This document shows, in pieces, positions 36,966-46,331 of a DNA stretch of 64,000 bases. The DNA is from Clostridiaceae bacterium JG1575. Lineage in GTDB: Bacteria > Bacillota > Clostridia > Clostridiales > Clostridiaceae. The number at the start of each line of letters is the position of its first letter. The first letter of the stretch is position 1. The notes beneath the pieces are model-generated. The model was not told the DNA's origin, did no database searches, and was given only the letters and a program-made list of their open reading frames with translations. The stretch is taken from contig LQGW01000055.1 of the NCBI GenBank assembly GCA_002838815.1, positions 9,700-73,699 on the forward strand, written 5' to 3'. A program made the position numbers and the translations under genes.

Positions 36966-37778
36966 ATGGCAAAAAAAGAAACGCCGCTGCTCGAGGTATT
37001 CACTCGAGGCATCCTTAAGGAAAACCCCGTTTTAATGCTCCTTTTGGGCATCTGCCCCATCCTCGCGGTTTCCACCACCGCCATCAACGGCATCGGGATG
37101 GGCATCGCCGCCACCGTGGTTTTGATCGCCACGAACTTTATCATTTCGTGCATCCGAAACCTCGTCTCAGACAAGGTGCGAATTCCGGTATACATCACCG
37201 TCATCGCAGGCATGGTCACCATCATTCAGCTCTTCATCAAAGCCAATGTACCCTCCTTGGATGAATCCCTCGGGATCTTCATCCCCTTGATCACGGTCAA
37301 CTGCATCATCCTGGGCCGGGCCGAAGCCTTCGCCAGCAAAAACAATCCGCTGCGCTCCGTGGTGGATGCCCTGGGCATGGGCCTTGGCTTTACCCTAGCC
37401 CTGGTGATTCTCTCCTCGCTTCGGGAGATTTTCGGCAACGGAACCTGGTTTGGCAAATCCATCCCAGTCCTCTCCGATCATGCATTCAGCATCATCGCCA
37501 TGCCCCCCGGCGGCTTCTTCATCTACGGACTGATGATTGCCGGAACCCTCGGCATCATCCGCTTTATGGAAAACAATGCGCGCAACAAAGCCAAGGAACT
37601 GGCCAAGGGTGGCACGCTCACCGCGCAAGCCAGCGTGGTGGAGGATGGTTGTTCCTCAAGCTGTGCCTCGTGCCAAGCCGGCGCCGCCTGTGGAATGGCC
37701 GAATTCAGGGGACAGATGACCCCCAAAACAAAACTATGGATCCCAGGGAACCCCAAACGCCCTGAGGGGAAGGAATAA
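36966..37778 (+). CDS. rnfE: Rnf complex subunit E with Cys-rich C-terminal extension
   Basis: A 270-residue membrane subunit, six helices in the first 200 residues (RnfE/NqrD fold; the PLITVNCIILGRAEAFASKN block near 107-126 is diagnostic). RnfE is normally about 200-235 residues. This one continues past residue 205 with a hydrophilic tail holding four cysteines at 229, 233, 236 and 242 (C-x3-C-x2-C-x5-C). The tail is on the cytoplasmic or outer face depending on topology and could hold a metal or cluster; this is speculative. GGAGG lies shortly before ATG at 36966. Confidence 0.94.
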   Translation: MAKKETPLLEVFTRGILKENPVLMLLLGICPILAVSTTAINGIGMGIAATVVLIATNFIISCIRNLVSDKVRIPVYITVIAGMVTIIQLFIKANVPSLDESLGIFIPLITVNCIILGRAEAFASKNNPLRSVVDALGMGLGFTLALVILSSLREIFGNGTWFGKSIPVLSDHAFSIIAMPPGGFFIYGLMIAGTLGIIRFMENNARNKAKELAKGGTLTAQASVVEDGCSSSCASCQAGAACGMAEFRGQMTPKTKLWIPGNPKRPEGKE

Positions 37779-37781
37779 GCT

Positions 37782-38375
37782 ATGAATCAGTATCTTCAGT
37801 TGCTTTTCAACAGCATTTTTGTCAATAACGTGGTGCTCGTGCAGTTTTTGGCCATCTGCTCCTTCCTCGGGGTCTCTCGCAACGTCAAAACGGCCATGAG
37901 TATGAGCGGCGCCGTCATCTTCGTCATGCTGGGCGCCTCCGCCATCACCTACCCCATCAACACCTTTGTGCTCAAGCCCAACGGATTGTCCTACCTTCAG
38001 ACCTTGGTGTTCATCCTCGTCATCGCCTCTTTGGTGCAGATCGTGGAATCCATCCTCAAAAAATCCGTTCCGCCCCTTTATAAAGCGTTGGGCATCTATT
38101 TGCCCCTCATCACCACCAACTGCGCCATCTTAGGCATCACCCTTCGCAACGTGGAGTCCAACTACAACTTCGGATTGGCCATGACCAACGCCTTGGGCTC
38201 CGGCCTTGGCTACCTGCTGGCCATGTTCATCTTCTCTTCCATCCGCGTACGCCTGGAAGACTCCGAAGTGCCCAAAACCTGGGCAGGACTGCCCATTACT
38301 TTGGTTTCAGCCTCCATTGTCTCCGTATCCTTCATTGGATTCCGAGGCATCGCTGAAAACCTGTTTCGTTTTTAG
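37782..38375 (+). CDS. rnfA: Rnf complex subunit A
   Basis: A 197-residue six-helix membrane subunit homologous to RnfE, in inverted topology. Diagnostic blocks: FVNNVVLVQFLAICSFLGVS near 12-31 and LPLITTNCAILGITL near 106-120. The A and E subunits jointly hold an intramembrane 2Fe-2S cluster through Cys residues in such blocks. Starts three bases after rnfE. Confidence 0.96.
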   Translation: MNQYLQLLFNSIFVNNVVLVQFLAICSFLGVSRNVKTAMSMSGAVIFVMLGASAITYPINTFVLKPNGLSYLQTLVFILVIASLVQIVESILKKSVPPLYKALGIYLPLITTNCAILGITLRNVESNYNFGLAMTNALGSGLGYLLAMFIFSSIRVRLEDSEVPKTWAGLPITLVSASIVSVSFIGFRGIAENLFRF

Positions 38376-38386
38376 GAGGTGCCCTA

Positions 38387-39208
38387 ATGATCGCAGCCAT
38401 TGATCCTATGAGCATTGCCTTGCCGGCGGGATTTCTCACCGTCACGGCGCTCCTTTTGGGAACGCTCATCACCATCGTTTCAAAAAAATTTGCGGTTCCC
38501 GTAGACAACCGCGTCAACGACATTCTCGTTTTACTGCCCGGCGCCAACTGTGGCGCCTGCGGATATTCCGGCTGTTCGGGCTATGCAGAAGCTCTGGCCT
38601 CGGGCAAGGAAACCAACACTTCGAAGTGCATTCCCGGCGGCCCCGCCACCTCGGATGATCTTTCCGACTATTTGGGCTTTGCCTTGGAAGTGTACATGCC
38701 CATCATGGCTCAAGTGTATTGCCAAGGCACGACCGACCGCACCAAGCCCCGTTTCTCTTACGAAGGCACCCCCACTTGCAAAGCCGCGAACCTCGTGCAA
38801 AAAGGACCCGGCAGCTGCGTTTACGGTTGCTTGGGCTTTGGGGACTGCAAAGCCGTTTGCGAATACGACGCCATCCGCATCGAAGATGGTGTGGCGCGGA
38901 TCATTCCGGAAAACTGCATTGCCTGCGGCAAATGCGTCACCGAGTGTCCCAAATCCATCATCCACCTGGTGCCCAAACGGGAGAACGCCTACATCAATCG
39001 GTGCTCCAATCCTCTGCTTGCCCCCATTGTGAAAAAGAGTTGCTCCATCGGATGCATCGGCTGTACGCTCTGTGTGCGGGCCTGCAAATATGGCGCCATC
39101 ACCATGAAGGATTCCCTGGCCATCATCAACCAGGAAAAATGCGTTCAGTGCGGAGAATGCCTCAAGGTATGTCCCTCCAAGTCCATCATCATGGGCCTTG
39201 TTATGTAA
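38387..39208 (+). CDS. rnfB: Rnf complex subunit B, polyferredoxin
   Basis: A 273-residue subunit accepting electrons from reduced ferredoxin. N-terminal membrane helix (about 12-32), a 4Fe-4S domain with CGACGYSGCSGYAEAL near 54-69, then further Cys-rich clusters: C-x3-C-x5-C near 145-155, CIACGKCVTECP near 180, CIGCTLCVRACK near 218 and CVQCGECLKVCP near 247. GGAGG precedes the ATG. Last gene of the rnfCDGEAB operon, ended by a strong hairpin. Confidence 0.96.
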   Translation: MIAAIDPMSIALPAGFLTVTALLLGTLITIVSKKFAVPVDNRVNDILVLLPGANCGACGYSGCSGYAEALASGKETNTSKCIPGGPATSDDLSDYLGFALEVYMPIMAQVYCQGTTDRTKPRFSYEGTPTCKAANLVQKGPGSCVYGCLGFGDCKAVCEYDAIRIEDGVARIIPENCIACGKCVTECPKSIIHLVPKRENAYINRCSNPLLAPIVKKSCSIGCIGCTLCVRACKYGAITMKDSLAIINQEKCVQCGECLKVCPSKSIIMGLVM

Positions 39209-39221
39209 GGCCCTGCCCTCC

Positions 39222-39268
39222 AAGGAACCAAAGAGCCCCACTGGGCGCCTCTTTGGTTCCTTTTTTTC
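39222..39268 (+). terminator. Terminator of the Rnf operon
   Basis: AAGGAACCAAAGAG pairs perfectly with CTCTTTGGTTCCTT around a 13-base loop, then TTTTT. Confidence 0.93.
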
Positions 39269-39346
39269 AGCACCTACTTCATGGACCCCTTCGCGCAAAG
39301 CCCCCTCCCGTTCGCTCTGGGGCGAGCCGAACAATGCCTCAAGGAA

Positions 39347-39398
39347 CCCGAAAAAGCCAGGGAGCGGATCCAACAATCCGCCCCCTGGCTTTTTCGGG
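39347..39398 (-). terminator. Terminator of the glycerol operon side
   Basis: A long stem CCCGAAAAAGCCAGGG.GCGGAT with its complement lies 37 bases after the stop codon of the small membrane protein gene at 39435. The strong stem and internal A/T runs fit a terminator, although T-runs lie inside the stem. Confidence 0.7.
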
Positions 39399-39434
39399 CT
39401 GTTTCTATCTTTTCTGGAATGGCTTTTTCCGTCC

Positions 39435-39806
39435 CTACCCCTGATCCCTCATGGGCGCACGGCGCGCCCTCAAACGACCCAGGAGCATTCCTAAAAGGTT
39501 CGCGCCAAGGTAGGCGAGGAAGAAGAGGGCGTCTTTATCCAACACCAACTCCCCCGCCCGAACCCGGATGGCGATGAAAAAGACGGCCAAGAGGACAATG
39601 AGCTGAAAGAAATCCGCAGGGCCTCGGCGGTTGGTCAAAAAGGCGGTGAGGAAGAACACGAGGGGGAATCCCGCATAGACAATGGCCGCAACTCGGATGA
39701 TGCCTTGGAATTCATGGGTCTGGATCCAAAAGAGGTCTTCAAAGAATACCCCCAATACTACCAGCAGGGCGCCTAAGAGGATCCAGGGGAAATTTTTAGG
39801 ATGCAT
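39435..39806 (-). CDS. Small membrane protein of the glycerol operon region, unknown function
   Basis: A 123-residue protein with three or four likely membrane helices (about 7-27, 36-58, 66-82, 92-110) and a basic tail. No family recognised. Start ATG at 39806 is preceded by AAGGAGGG, which lies in the 3' arm of an 11-base inverted repeat that would hide it (see 39816). It is 86 bases beyond the DUF1667 gene on the same strand, so it could be the operon's last gene or a separately controlled one. Confidence 0.65.
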   Translation of the reverse strand: MHPKNFPWILLGALLVVLGVFFEDLFWIQTHEFQGIIRVAAIVYAGFPLVFFLTAFLTNRRGPADFFQLIVLLAVFFIAIRVRAGELVLDKDALFFLAYLGANLLGMLLGRLRARRAPMRDQG

Positions 39807-39815
39807 GATCGACCC

Positions 39816-39855
39816 TCCTTATGATGCGGTGAAGTGAATACCCTCATCATAAGGA
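39816..39855 (-). promoter_or_regulatory. Inverted repeat overlapping a ribosome binding site
   Basis: Perfect 11-base arms TCCTTATGATG (39816-39826) and CATCATAAGGA (39845-39855), 18-base spacer. On the minus strand the downstream arm contains part of the AAGGAGGG Shine-Dalgarno of the membrane protein gene. It could be an RNA hairpin that blocks translation or a repressor operator. Confidence 0.6.
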
Positions 39856-39892
39856 AGGATCATGAACCGATCGTGACGCTCCCATGAATTTT

Positions 39893-40282
39893 TCAAGGGC
39901 TGCTTGGCCCCTCTTTTTTACCCAGCACGGGCGCGGTGGCGATGAGATCCGCCTCGAGACCGCCTACATGGGGGACGAGCACCTGGCCCAAGGAAATGGG
40001 CGCTGGCACGATGGTCCCTTTTAAAAGGGCCATCACGTCCAAAAGGCGCTCTTTAGGGATGGGAACGCTGGTTTTCACCGAAACCATTTGTTTTTCTCCG
40101 CCACGGACCCGAAGGCAGGTCGTGAGAGTCCGCATGGGGTGGGTCATTTCCCGCAGGGCATGTCCGACGCCCCGAGGGCACCCGTTGCCCGACACCTTCC
40201 AGGATTCGGGATCTTCGGCTGGGCCGCTCACCGTGAGGCGGCAGCCCATGGGGCAAAGGATGCAGGTCATCTCTTTAATCAT
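39893..40282 (-). CDS. DUF1667 family iron-sulfur-type protein
   Basis: A 129-residue protein with a Cys motif CILCPMGC (Cys7, 10, 14) and NGCPRG (Cys35), suggesting a metal or cluster. DUF1667 proteins are nearly always encoded after GlpA/GlpB-like flavoproteins in anaerobes and probably act as an electron-transfer partner. ATG at 40282 (GGAGGG upstream) overlaps the GlpB-like gene by eight bases; a start at 40306 is rejected. Confidence 0.9.
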   Translation of the reverse strand: MIKEMTCILCPMGCRLTVSGPAEDPESWKVSGNGCPRGVGHALREMTHPMRTLTTCLRVRGGEKQMVSVKTSVPIPKERLLDVMALLKGTIVPAPISLGQVLVPHVGGLEADLIATAPVLGKKEGPSSP

Positions 40283-41555
40283 GGTTTCCCTCCACAGTCG
40301 CTTCAATGGCTCCCCCTTGGGGATTCCAGGCCTCCGGAGAGAGGGTCGTCTGAATCATTTCCGAGGGCAAAAGAATGCGATGGTACGTTTCTTGGAGGCG
40401 CCGTCCGTCCTGGGTTAAAATCACCTTGGCGCCCCGGACGACGTTTTTTGCCCGCAAAAACAAGGGGATGGGCTCTTGAGTCTCGCAGCGTAGTCTTTGG
40501 GGTACCACGCTCGCAATGCCTTCTCCCGCCTGAAGGGGCAAGGCCTTAACAGGCCCCAGCCTTCCTTTGGCATAGCGGGCAGCCATGACGCCGGCCTGAC
40601 GTCCTTCCTTTGTGACAAAATCCACCACGTCGTGGACGTGCAACACATTGCCGCAGCTGAAAAATCCCGGCTGATCGCACATCAAAGCGGAATCCACCGC
40701 CGGCCCCCCAGTTTTGGGATCCAAGCCGATGCCAACGCTAAGGGGCAATTCAATTTCAGGGATGAGCCCCACCGATAAAAGAAGGGTATCGCAGGAGATT
40801 TCTTCTTGGCTTCCCGGAATGGGTCTTCGCTGTTCGTCCACTCGGACCAAGCTCACAGCTTCCACCCTCGTGTGCCCATGAATGGCGGCGATGGCCGTCG
40901 AGCATTTTAAAGGAATGTCAAAATCCTCAAGGCACTGGGCCACATTGCGGGCAAGGCCCGAGGAGTGCGGCATGATTTCCACCACAGCCCGCACCTTAGC
41001 TCCCTCCAAGCTCATGCGCCGGGCCATGATCAGCCCAATATCCCCCGAGCCGTAAATCACCACCTCGCGTCCTACAAGGTATCCCTCTTCATTCGCCATC
41101 TTTTGGGCAAAGCCCGCGGTATAGATGCCGCTGGGGCGAACCCCTGGCAGGGCGATCGCTCCGGCGGTGCGCTCGCGACAGCCCGTAGCAAACACCACGG
41201 CCTTGGCTTTGATTTGCAAAAGACCCGCCGCACACGCCACCGTCAGTTCATGATCCGCCGTAAGGCTCAGCACCATGGCATTTAAAAGCACCGGCACCCG
41301 TTGCGTCTTGATTTGCTCAATGAATCGCTGGGCGTATTCGGGCCCTGTGAGCTCTTCCCCGAATTCATGCAGGCCAAAGCCATTGTGAATGCATTGATTG
41401 AGAATCCCGCCCAGCTCCTCGCTGCGCTCGATTAAAAGGGGGCGCCCCCCTTCTTTTTGGACCGATAACGCGGCGGCCAGTCCAGCAGGTCCTGCCCCGA
41501 TAACCACCACCTCGACCTCTTGAAAAAAAGGCATCGTAGTTTCATTATTCTTCAT
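40275..41555 (-). CDS. FAD/NAD(P)-dependent oxidoreductase, GlpB-like partner
   Basis: A 426-residue flavoprotein with two dinucleotide-binding motifs: GAGPAGLAAAL near 20-30 for FAD, and VIYGSGDIGLIMARR near 165-180 for NAD(P). The CxxGxRERTAG stretch and LLLSVGLIPE follow the disulfide-reductase-like fold. In anaerobic glycerol clusters this protein pairs with a GlpA-like subunit and a DUF1667 protein to pass electrons from glycerol-3-phosphate to a carrier. Overlaps GlpA-like by 11 bases and DUF1667 by eight. Confidence 0.9.
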   Translation of the reverse strand: MKNNETTMPFFQEVEVVVIGAGPAGLAAALSVQKEGGRPLLIERSEELGGILNQCIHNGFGLHEFGEELTGPEYAQRFIEQIKTQRVPVLLNAMVLSLTADHELTVACAAGLLQIKAKAVVFATGCRERTAGAIALPGVRPSGIYTAGFAQKMANEEGYLVGREVVIYGSGDIGLIMARRMSLEGAKVRAVVEIMPHSSGLARNVAQCLEDFDIPLKCSTAIAAIHGHTRVEAVSLVRVDEQRRPIPGSQEEISCDTLLLSVGLIPEIELPLSVGIGLDPKTGGPAVDSALMCDQPGFFSCGNVLHVHDVVDFVTKEGRQAGVMAARYAKGRLGPVKALPLQAGEGIASVVPQRLRCETQEPIPLFLRAKNVVRGAKVILTQDGRRLQETYHRILLPSEMIQTTLSPEAWNPQGGAIEATVEGNHD

Positions 41556-43071
41556 CTTGATTCCATCGTCCGTCCTTTCGTTCGCGCCCGAGCTCTTCCT
41601 TGGTTCTGGCCCGAAGGATGGCGGAGCCCTTGGAATCCTTCAGCACCTGCGTGATGGGGATGCCCTGCTCAGCGGCCAAAAGGGCCATGACTTTCGGCCC
41701 GCAAAAGGTCCCTTGACAGCGCCCCATGCCGGGTCTCACCCGCCGTTTCACCCCGTCCATGGTTATCGCCGCTGCGGGAGAGCGCAGCGCTAGAAGAATC
41801 TCTTTTTCCGTCACCGTTTCACAGCGGCACACCACATGCCCCCAAGCGGGATCTTCAGCAATGGCCGCTTTTTTTTGTTCTGCGCTCATGTGGGAAAAGT
41901 TAGGGATTCCACGACGCTCGCTGATCCAATGCTCTTTCGGGTCCTCTGGGAGGCGCCCCGATCGGCACATCAGCTCATACACCATTTCACCGATGGCTGG
42001 AGAGGAGGCGAGTCCTGGAGATTCAATCCCCCCTGCATGAAAAAATCCGGGGGACTGACGGCTTTCATAAATCATAAAATCTCCCGTATCCGGGGTGGCC
42101 CGGAGCCCTGAAAATACCCGAATCGTTTTTTGCAGGCGCAGCCCGGGCACGGAGCGCCGAGCTAAGGCATCAATTTGCGCGAGCCCCGATGGCGTCGTAT
42201 CCTTTAAAAATTCTTCCTCGCTGACCGCTACGGAATTGGGTCCGATCATCAAATTACCATGCACCGTGGGGGTCACGAGAACCCCTTTGCCCAAGGGTGT
42301 GGGGGCTTGGAAAATGACGTGGGAGACCATGGCCCCCTCCGAGCGGTCCAACAGTCGGTACTCGCCCTTTCGGGGATGAATCGTATACTCGTGATCCCCC
42401 ACCATGGCGCCAAGATCCGCCGCATGAATGCCCGCCGCATTGACAACGGTTCGGGTCTGTAAGGGACCTTGACTCGTCTCCAATAGAAACCCGTCCGAGT
42501 GGGGGATAATGTTCAAAACCTGTCGGTCCCGTTGAAAAATCACCCCGTTGGCCATCGCGTTCTCTAAAAAGGCCAAGGTCATGGCAAAAGGGCAGACAAT
42601 GCCCGCCGAAGTGCACAACAAGGCGCCTCGCACCTCATCCGATAAGGCGCCCTCCAGGGCCAAAACCTCTTGTCTGCTCAATAAGGAGAGCCCTTCCACA
42701 CCGTTGGCCCTGCCGCGCTGCAACAGCGCCTGTAGCACCGCCTCTTCATCTGGTGTGAAGGCCAGGACCAGAGATCCCGTAGGTTCATAGGGAAAATCCA
42801 GCATTTGGGCAAGCTTGGGGATCCTCTGGGCCCCGCGCACATTGAGCTTAGCTTTGAGCGTGCCGACCTCACAGTCGTACCCGGCATGGACGATGGCGCT
42901 GTTTGCTTTGCTGGTGGCTTCCCCCGGCTCCAGATTCTGGTCGAGGATGAGGGTCCGCCAGTTTTGTCTGGAAACTTCCCGGGCTACGGCGCAGCCTGTG
43001 ACGCCGGCCCCGATAATAACTACATCGTAAAGAGGGGGTTCCCCCATTTCTTTATTATTCGTCCTTGGCAT
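41545..43071 (-). CDS. Glycerol-3-phosphate dehydrogenase, GlpA-like with BFD domain
   Basis: A 508-residue FAD-dependent DAO-family enzyme oxidising glycerol-3-phosphate to dihydroxyacetone phosphate. FAD-binding [13 protein letters not shown] near 22-34, [13 protein letters not shown] near 60, and a C-terminal BFD-like 2Fe-2S segment with CRCET and [12 protein letters not shown] near 415-465. An LhgO-like 2-hydroxyacid oxidase is the alternative, but the glycerol kinase neighbour argues for GlpA. ATG at 43071 has AAAGGAG eight bases upstream, placing the first 17 bases inside glpK; a later ATG at 43047 is poorer. Confidence 0.9.
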   Translation of the reverse strand: MPRTNNKEMGEPPLYDVVIIGAGVTGCAVAREVSRQNWRTLILDQNLEPGEATSKANSAIVHAGYDCEVGTLKAKLNVRGAQRIPKLAQMLDFPYEPTGSLVLAFTPDEEAVLQALLQRGRANGVEGLSLLSRQEVLALEGALSDEVRGALLCTSAGIVCPFAMTLAFLENAMANGVIFQRDRQVLNIIPHSDGFLLETSQGPLQTRTVVNAAGIHAADLGAMVGDHEYTIHPRKGEYRLLDRSEGAMVSHVIFQAPTPLGKGVLVTPTVHGNLMIGPNSVAVSEEEFLKDTTPSGLAQIDALARRSVPGLRLQKTIRVFSGLRATPDTGDFMIYESRQSPGFFHAGGIESPGLASSPAIGEMVYELMCRSGRLPEDPKEHWISERRGIPNFSHMSAEQKKAAIAEDPAWGHVVCRCETVTEKEILLALRSPAAAITMDGVKRRVRPGMGRCQGTFCGPKVMALLAAEQGIPITQVLKDSKGSAILRARTKEELGRERKDGRWNQDEE

Positions 43072-44623
43072 TGGTGAGATCTCCTTTATTGGCCTCAATC
43101 GCTTTCTTCGTTTCTTCGGTTTCCTCATCCTGCGCCCAAGCCATAGACCGCTCCACGGCCCGTTGCCATTGCCTGTAGTTTTTCTCCATTCCCCTGCGAT
43201 CCTGCTGGGGGAGGAAGGTCCGCTCGCAGGCCCACTGGGATTCAATGGAGGTCATGGAGGGGAAAAATCCCGCGGCGAGGCCGGCAAGATACGCGGCGCC
43301 AAGGGCGGTGGTCTCCACCGTTTGGGCGCGCTTCACGGGGCAACCCAATAAATCGGCCTGAAACTGCATTAAAAAGTTGTTGGCGCTGGCGCCTCCATCC
43401 ACCTTCAAAAGCGGCAGGGGAATCCCCGAGTCTTTTTCCATGGCGCCCAGGACGTCCCTGGTCTGATAGGCGATGGATTCCAGGGTGGCTCGAACCAAAT
43501 GCTCCCGGCGCACGCCTCGGGTCAACCCCACAATGGTGCCTCGCGCATACATGTCCCAATAGGGCGCTCCCAAGCCTTGGAAGGCGGGCACCACATAAAC
43601 CCCCTTGGTATCGGGCACCATGGAGGCATAAAACTCCGTCTGAGCGGCATCATACACCAGCCGCAGCTCATCGCGCAGCCACTGCACCGAAGCGCCTCCC
43701 ATGAAAATGGACCCCTCCAAGGCGTAAGTGACCCCTTCTGGCAGGCCCCAAGCAATGGTGGTCAGGAGCCCTTGCTTTGAAGAAACCGCTTGGCGACCCG
43801 TATTCATGAGCAGAAAACAACCCGTGCCGTACGTATTCTTCGACATGCCCTTGGAAAAGCAGGCTTGGCCAAAGAGCGCCGCTTGCTGATCCCCCGCAAC
43901 GCCAAGGATCGGGATGTTCGCAGCCCCAAAGGTCCCTTCATCCGTAGTGCCGAAAATGCCGCTCGAGGGTCGGACCTCGGGCAATAGGGCCCTAGGGATG
44001 TCAAAGAGCTTCAATAGCTCGTCGTCCCATTCCAGAGTATGTATGTTGAAAAGGAGCGTGCGGCTGGCGTTGGAATAATCCGTCGCGTGGACCTGGCCCC
44101 GCGTAAGATTCCAAATCAACCAAGTATCCATGGTGCCTAAGAGCAGCTCGCCACGCTGGGCACGCGCCCGAGCGTTGGGCACCTGATCCAAAAGCCAGGC
44201 AACCTTGGTGGCGCTGAAATACGCATCCAGCAACAAGCCGGTTTTTTGCCGAATCATGGGCTCATAGCCTTCTTTTTTCAACCGTTCGCACTTTGCCGCC
44301 GTGCGCCGGCACTGCCAACCGATGGCTGGGGCAATGGGTTTCCCTGTGACACGATCCCACATCACCACGGTTTCTCGCTGATTGGTGATGCCCATGGCCG
44401 CCACCTCATGGGGGCTCGTACCGGTGCGCTCCAAGACCTCTCGAGCCACACCCATCTGCGTCGCCCACACGTCCATGGCGTCCTGCTCCACCCACCCAGC
44501 CTTCGGGTAGTGCTGCGGGAATTCCTTTTGGGCCTGCCCCCTCATGCGCCCTTCTTGGTCGAATAAGAGCGCTCGGGAACTCGTCGTTCCCTGATCCAGT
44601 GCTAAAATGACTCGCTTTTTCAT
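43055..44623 (-). CDS. glpK: Glycerol kinase
   Basis: A 522-residue FGGY kinase phosphorylating glycerol. [15 protein letters not shown] at the start (phosphate 1), MGITNQRET near 80 with glycerol contacts, the [15 protein letters not shown] phosphate-2 region near 260, and [21 protein letters not shown] near 400 (adenosine). The final 25 residues are a charged extension rich in Glu/Lys. First gene of the operon, an extended -10 lies about 70 bases upstream. Glycerol-3-phosphate made here is oxidised by the next genes. Confidence 0.96.
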   Translation of the reverse strand: MKKRVILALDQGTTSSRALLFDQEGRMRGQAQKEFPQHYPKAGWVEQDAMDVWATQMGVAREVLERTGTSPHEVAAMGITNQRETVVMWDRVTGKPIAPAIGWQCRRTAAKCERLKKEGYEPMIRQKTGLLLDAYFSATKVAWLLDQVPNARARAQRGELLLGTMDTWLIWNLTRGQVHATDYSNASRTLLFNIHTLEWDDELLKLFDIPRALLPEVRPSSGIFGTTDEGTFGAANIPILGVAGDQQAALFGQACFSKGMSKNTYGTGCFLLMNTGRQAVSSKQGLLTTIAWGLPEGVTYALEGSIFMGGASVQWLRDELRLVYDAAQTEFYASMVPDTKGVYVVPAFQGLGAPYWDMYARGTIVGLTRGVRREHLVRATLESIAYQTRDVLGAMEKDSGIPLPLLKVDGGASANNFLMQFQADLLGCPVKRAQTVETTALGAAYLAGLAAGFFPSMTSIESQWACERTFLPQQDRRGMEKNYRQWQRAVERSMAWAQDEETEETKKAIEANKGDLTNAKDE

Positions 44624-44690
44624 GATTGCTTCCTTTCCTTGACGCTCCGAGACTCGGCGTGGCCCCTTGGTGGTGGGTCCTCTTCGATCA

Positions 44691-44699
44691 ATTTTAGCA
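44691..44699 (-). promoter_or_regulatory. Extended -10 promoter of the glycerol operon
   Basis: On the minus strand TGCTAAAAT lies 67 bases before the glpK start. No clear -35 and no catabolite-repression site recognised. Confidence 0.45.
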
Positions 44700-44719
44700 T
44701 ATCTTGGCGCCGGCCTTTT

Positions 44720-44750
44720 GCCCCCGCATCGAGGATTTGCTATATAATGG
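44720..44750 (+). promoter_or_regulatory. Promoter of the ArsC/Spx-like gene
   Basis: TTGCCC (44720-44725), 19-base spacer and consensus TATAAT (44745-44750), about 70 bases before the start codon at 44820 and divergent from the glpK promoter. Confidence 0.6.
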
Positions 44751-44819
44751 GGGTATGCGCTCGCCCCTTCTGGGGGCTTGGCGTTTCGCTATTGAATGAT
44801 AAATAAAGGATGAGTTTCC

Positions 44820-45197
44820 ATGAAAAAAGATCAATTAACGCTTTATGCTTATTCGCGCTGCAGCACCTGCCGCAAGGCGATGGCCTGGTTGGATGCCCAT
44901 GACATTGCCTATGAGGTGGAAGAGATTTTGGACAATCCCCCCACGACAACCCTTTTCCATCATTGGTTGGAAGCGCAAGGCGTGGCCTTATCTTCCCTCT
45001 ACAACAGCTCCGGAGAAAAGTATCGGGAACTACGCATGAAGGACCGCATTCCCACCCTCTCTTTGGAGGAACAGGTTGCGCTTTTGGCCTCCCACGGAAA
45101 ACTCGTGAAGCGACCCTTACTCACCGACGGCAATGAAGTATTGGTGGGCTTCAAGGAGCCCCAATGGGCCCAGGCCCTCCTGGAGAGCCACTCATGA
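44820..45197 (+). CDS. ArsC/Spx/MgsR family thioredoxin-fold protein
   Basis: A 125-residue protein with CSTCRKA near 15-21 (a CxxC redox pair) and RPLLTDGNEVLVGF near 97-111, the hallmark Arg-Pro of the ArsC family. Spx-type members bind RNA polymerase alpha subunit; YffB/ArsC-type members are reductases. Nothing here decides between them. Its stop codon overlaps the methyltransferase gene start (ATGA). Confidence 0.85.
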   Translation: MKKDQLTLYAYSRCSTCRKAMAWLDAHDIAYEVEEILDNPPTTTLFHHWLEAQGVALSSLYNSSGEKYRELRMKDRIPTLSLEEQVALLASHGKLVKRPLLTDGNEVLVGFKEPQWAQALLESHS

Positions 45198-45862
45198 CCC
45201 TTTTTGACGCAGCCGCTGAACACTATGAGGCGTGGTATGAAACCGAGCCCGGGCGCTACGCGGAGGAAGTAGAGACCAAAGCCCTGTTCTCCTTATTCCC
45301 TCCCGACCCGCTGCAAGTGCTGGATGCCGGCTGTGGCACCGGTCACTTCACGCGTCTATTCGCTCGTCTGGGGCACCGCATGACGGGGGTGGATGAATCC
45401 GGGCAGATGCTTCGCGCCGCCCTGACCCATACCCCCTCGGCGCTTCCCATTTCTTATGAGCAGATGGACCTCTACCACTTGGAATTCCCCGACGCTCATT
45501 TTGATGCCGCCGTCTCCGTGACCACCTTTGAATTTTTGGAACACCCCCAGCGCGCCTTCGAAGAGTTGTTTCGCGTGATCCGTTCCGGAGGGGTTCTTTT
45601 GATCGGCACGATTCTTCAGGGCGGCCTTTGGGCCAATGCCTATGAGAAGGCGGCCAAATCAGGCCATGCGCTTTTTCAAAAAGCCCGTTTCTTAAGCCTT
45701 CCCGAGCTTTTAGCGCTCTCTCCGGAAACCCTTGTGGCCATGGATACCTCGCTCTTTCAAAGCCCCGAAGCCCCCCATGAGGACTTCACTCACGCCAAGG
45801 AAGAGGTCCTTCGTACCGTCAATCCCCCGGGCTTCGGCGCCTTTCTCTTTCAAAAGCCCTAA
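45194..45862 (+). CDS. SAM-dependent methyltransferase (class I)
   Basis: A 222-residue Rossmann-fold methyltransferase: YEAWYETEPGRYAEEVETKAL at the start, motif I VLDAGCGTGHFT near 45-56, GVDESGQML near 70, SVTTFEFLEHP near 115 and IRSGGVLLIGTI near 137. Small-molecule substrate unknown (UbiE/BioC-like). Start at 45194 overlaps the ArsC-like stop codon, so the two are coupled. Ends before a hairpin at 45928. Confidence 0.85.
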   Translation: MTLFDAAAEHYEAWYETEPGRYAEEVETKALFSLFPPDPLQVLDAGCGTGHFTRLFARLGHRMTGVDESGQMLRAALTHTPSALPISYEQMDLYHLEFPDAHFDAAVSVTTFEFLEHPQRAFEELFRVIRSGGVLLIGTILQGGLWANAYEKAAKSGHALFQKARFLSLPELLALSPETLVAMDTSLFQSPEAPHEDFTHAKEEVLRTVNPPGFGAFLFQKP

Positions 45863-45927
45863 GATCTTCCACTCAAAAGCCCCCCGCTACGTTCCCTGCT
45901 CTTCGCAGGCCGCCCGCCGGCAAAAGT

Positions 45928-45966
45928 CCCCGCAACACTCCGTTTTTTTGCGCAGCGGGCTTTTTT
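45928..45966 (+). terminator. Terminator after the methyltransferase gene
   Basis: Nested stem: CCC and CGCAA pairing with TTGCG and GGG, ending in CTTTTTTG. The outer GCCCGC/GCGGGC is an alternative pairing. Confidence 0.6.
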
Positions 45967-46310
45967 GCGTGGGGCTCTTGCCGGCGCTCACGAGCGCCCG
46001 CGCCCCTATGAAGAAGGCGCGAAAAACAGGGGGGATCCTCAAAACCTCTTGGGGCCCAAACTTTTTGCGCATGAACCCCCGCCACAGGAACGAACGAGCG
46101 CAATCTGGAGGCGGTCGCGTCTCCTTAGAGACCCCCTTGCCTTTCTCTTTTGTCGCCCGCAGCGCCTGCTTTTTTCACGAAACATGAAGTCGTTCAGGTT
46201 TTTCAGCCGCTCAATGGATGCGTTTTCTTTTTGAGGCCCCTAAAAGGCGGACGGCGTCTGAAATTGGATCAAATATAATGAGGTTTCGTTGATTTGAGTT
46301 GTAAACGGAT

Positions 46311-46331
46311 GTCATTCTCATTCTTATGAAT
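46311..46331. promoter_or_regulatory. Putative metal-regulator box
   Basis: The minus strand reads AAGAATGAGAATGAC, resembling Fur/PerR-type boxes. A similar AAGAATTGAGAATG lies in opposite orientation at 46417-46430, overlapping the promoter -35 of the ferritin-like gene. Confidence 0.35.
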
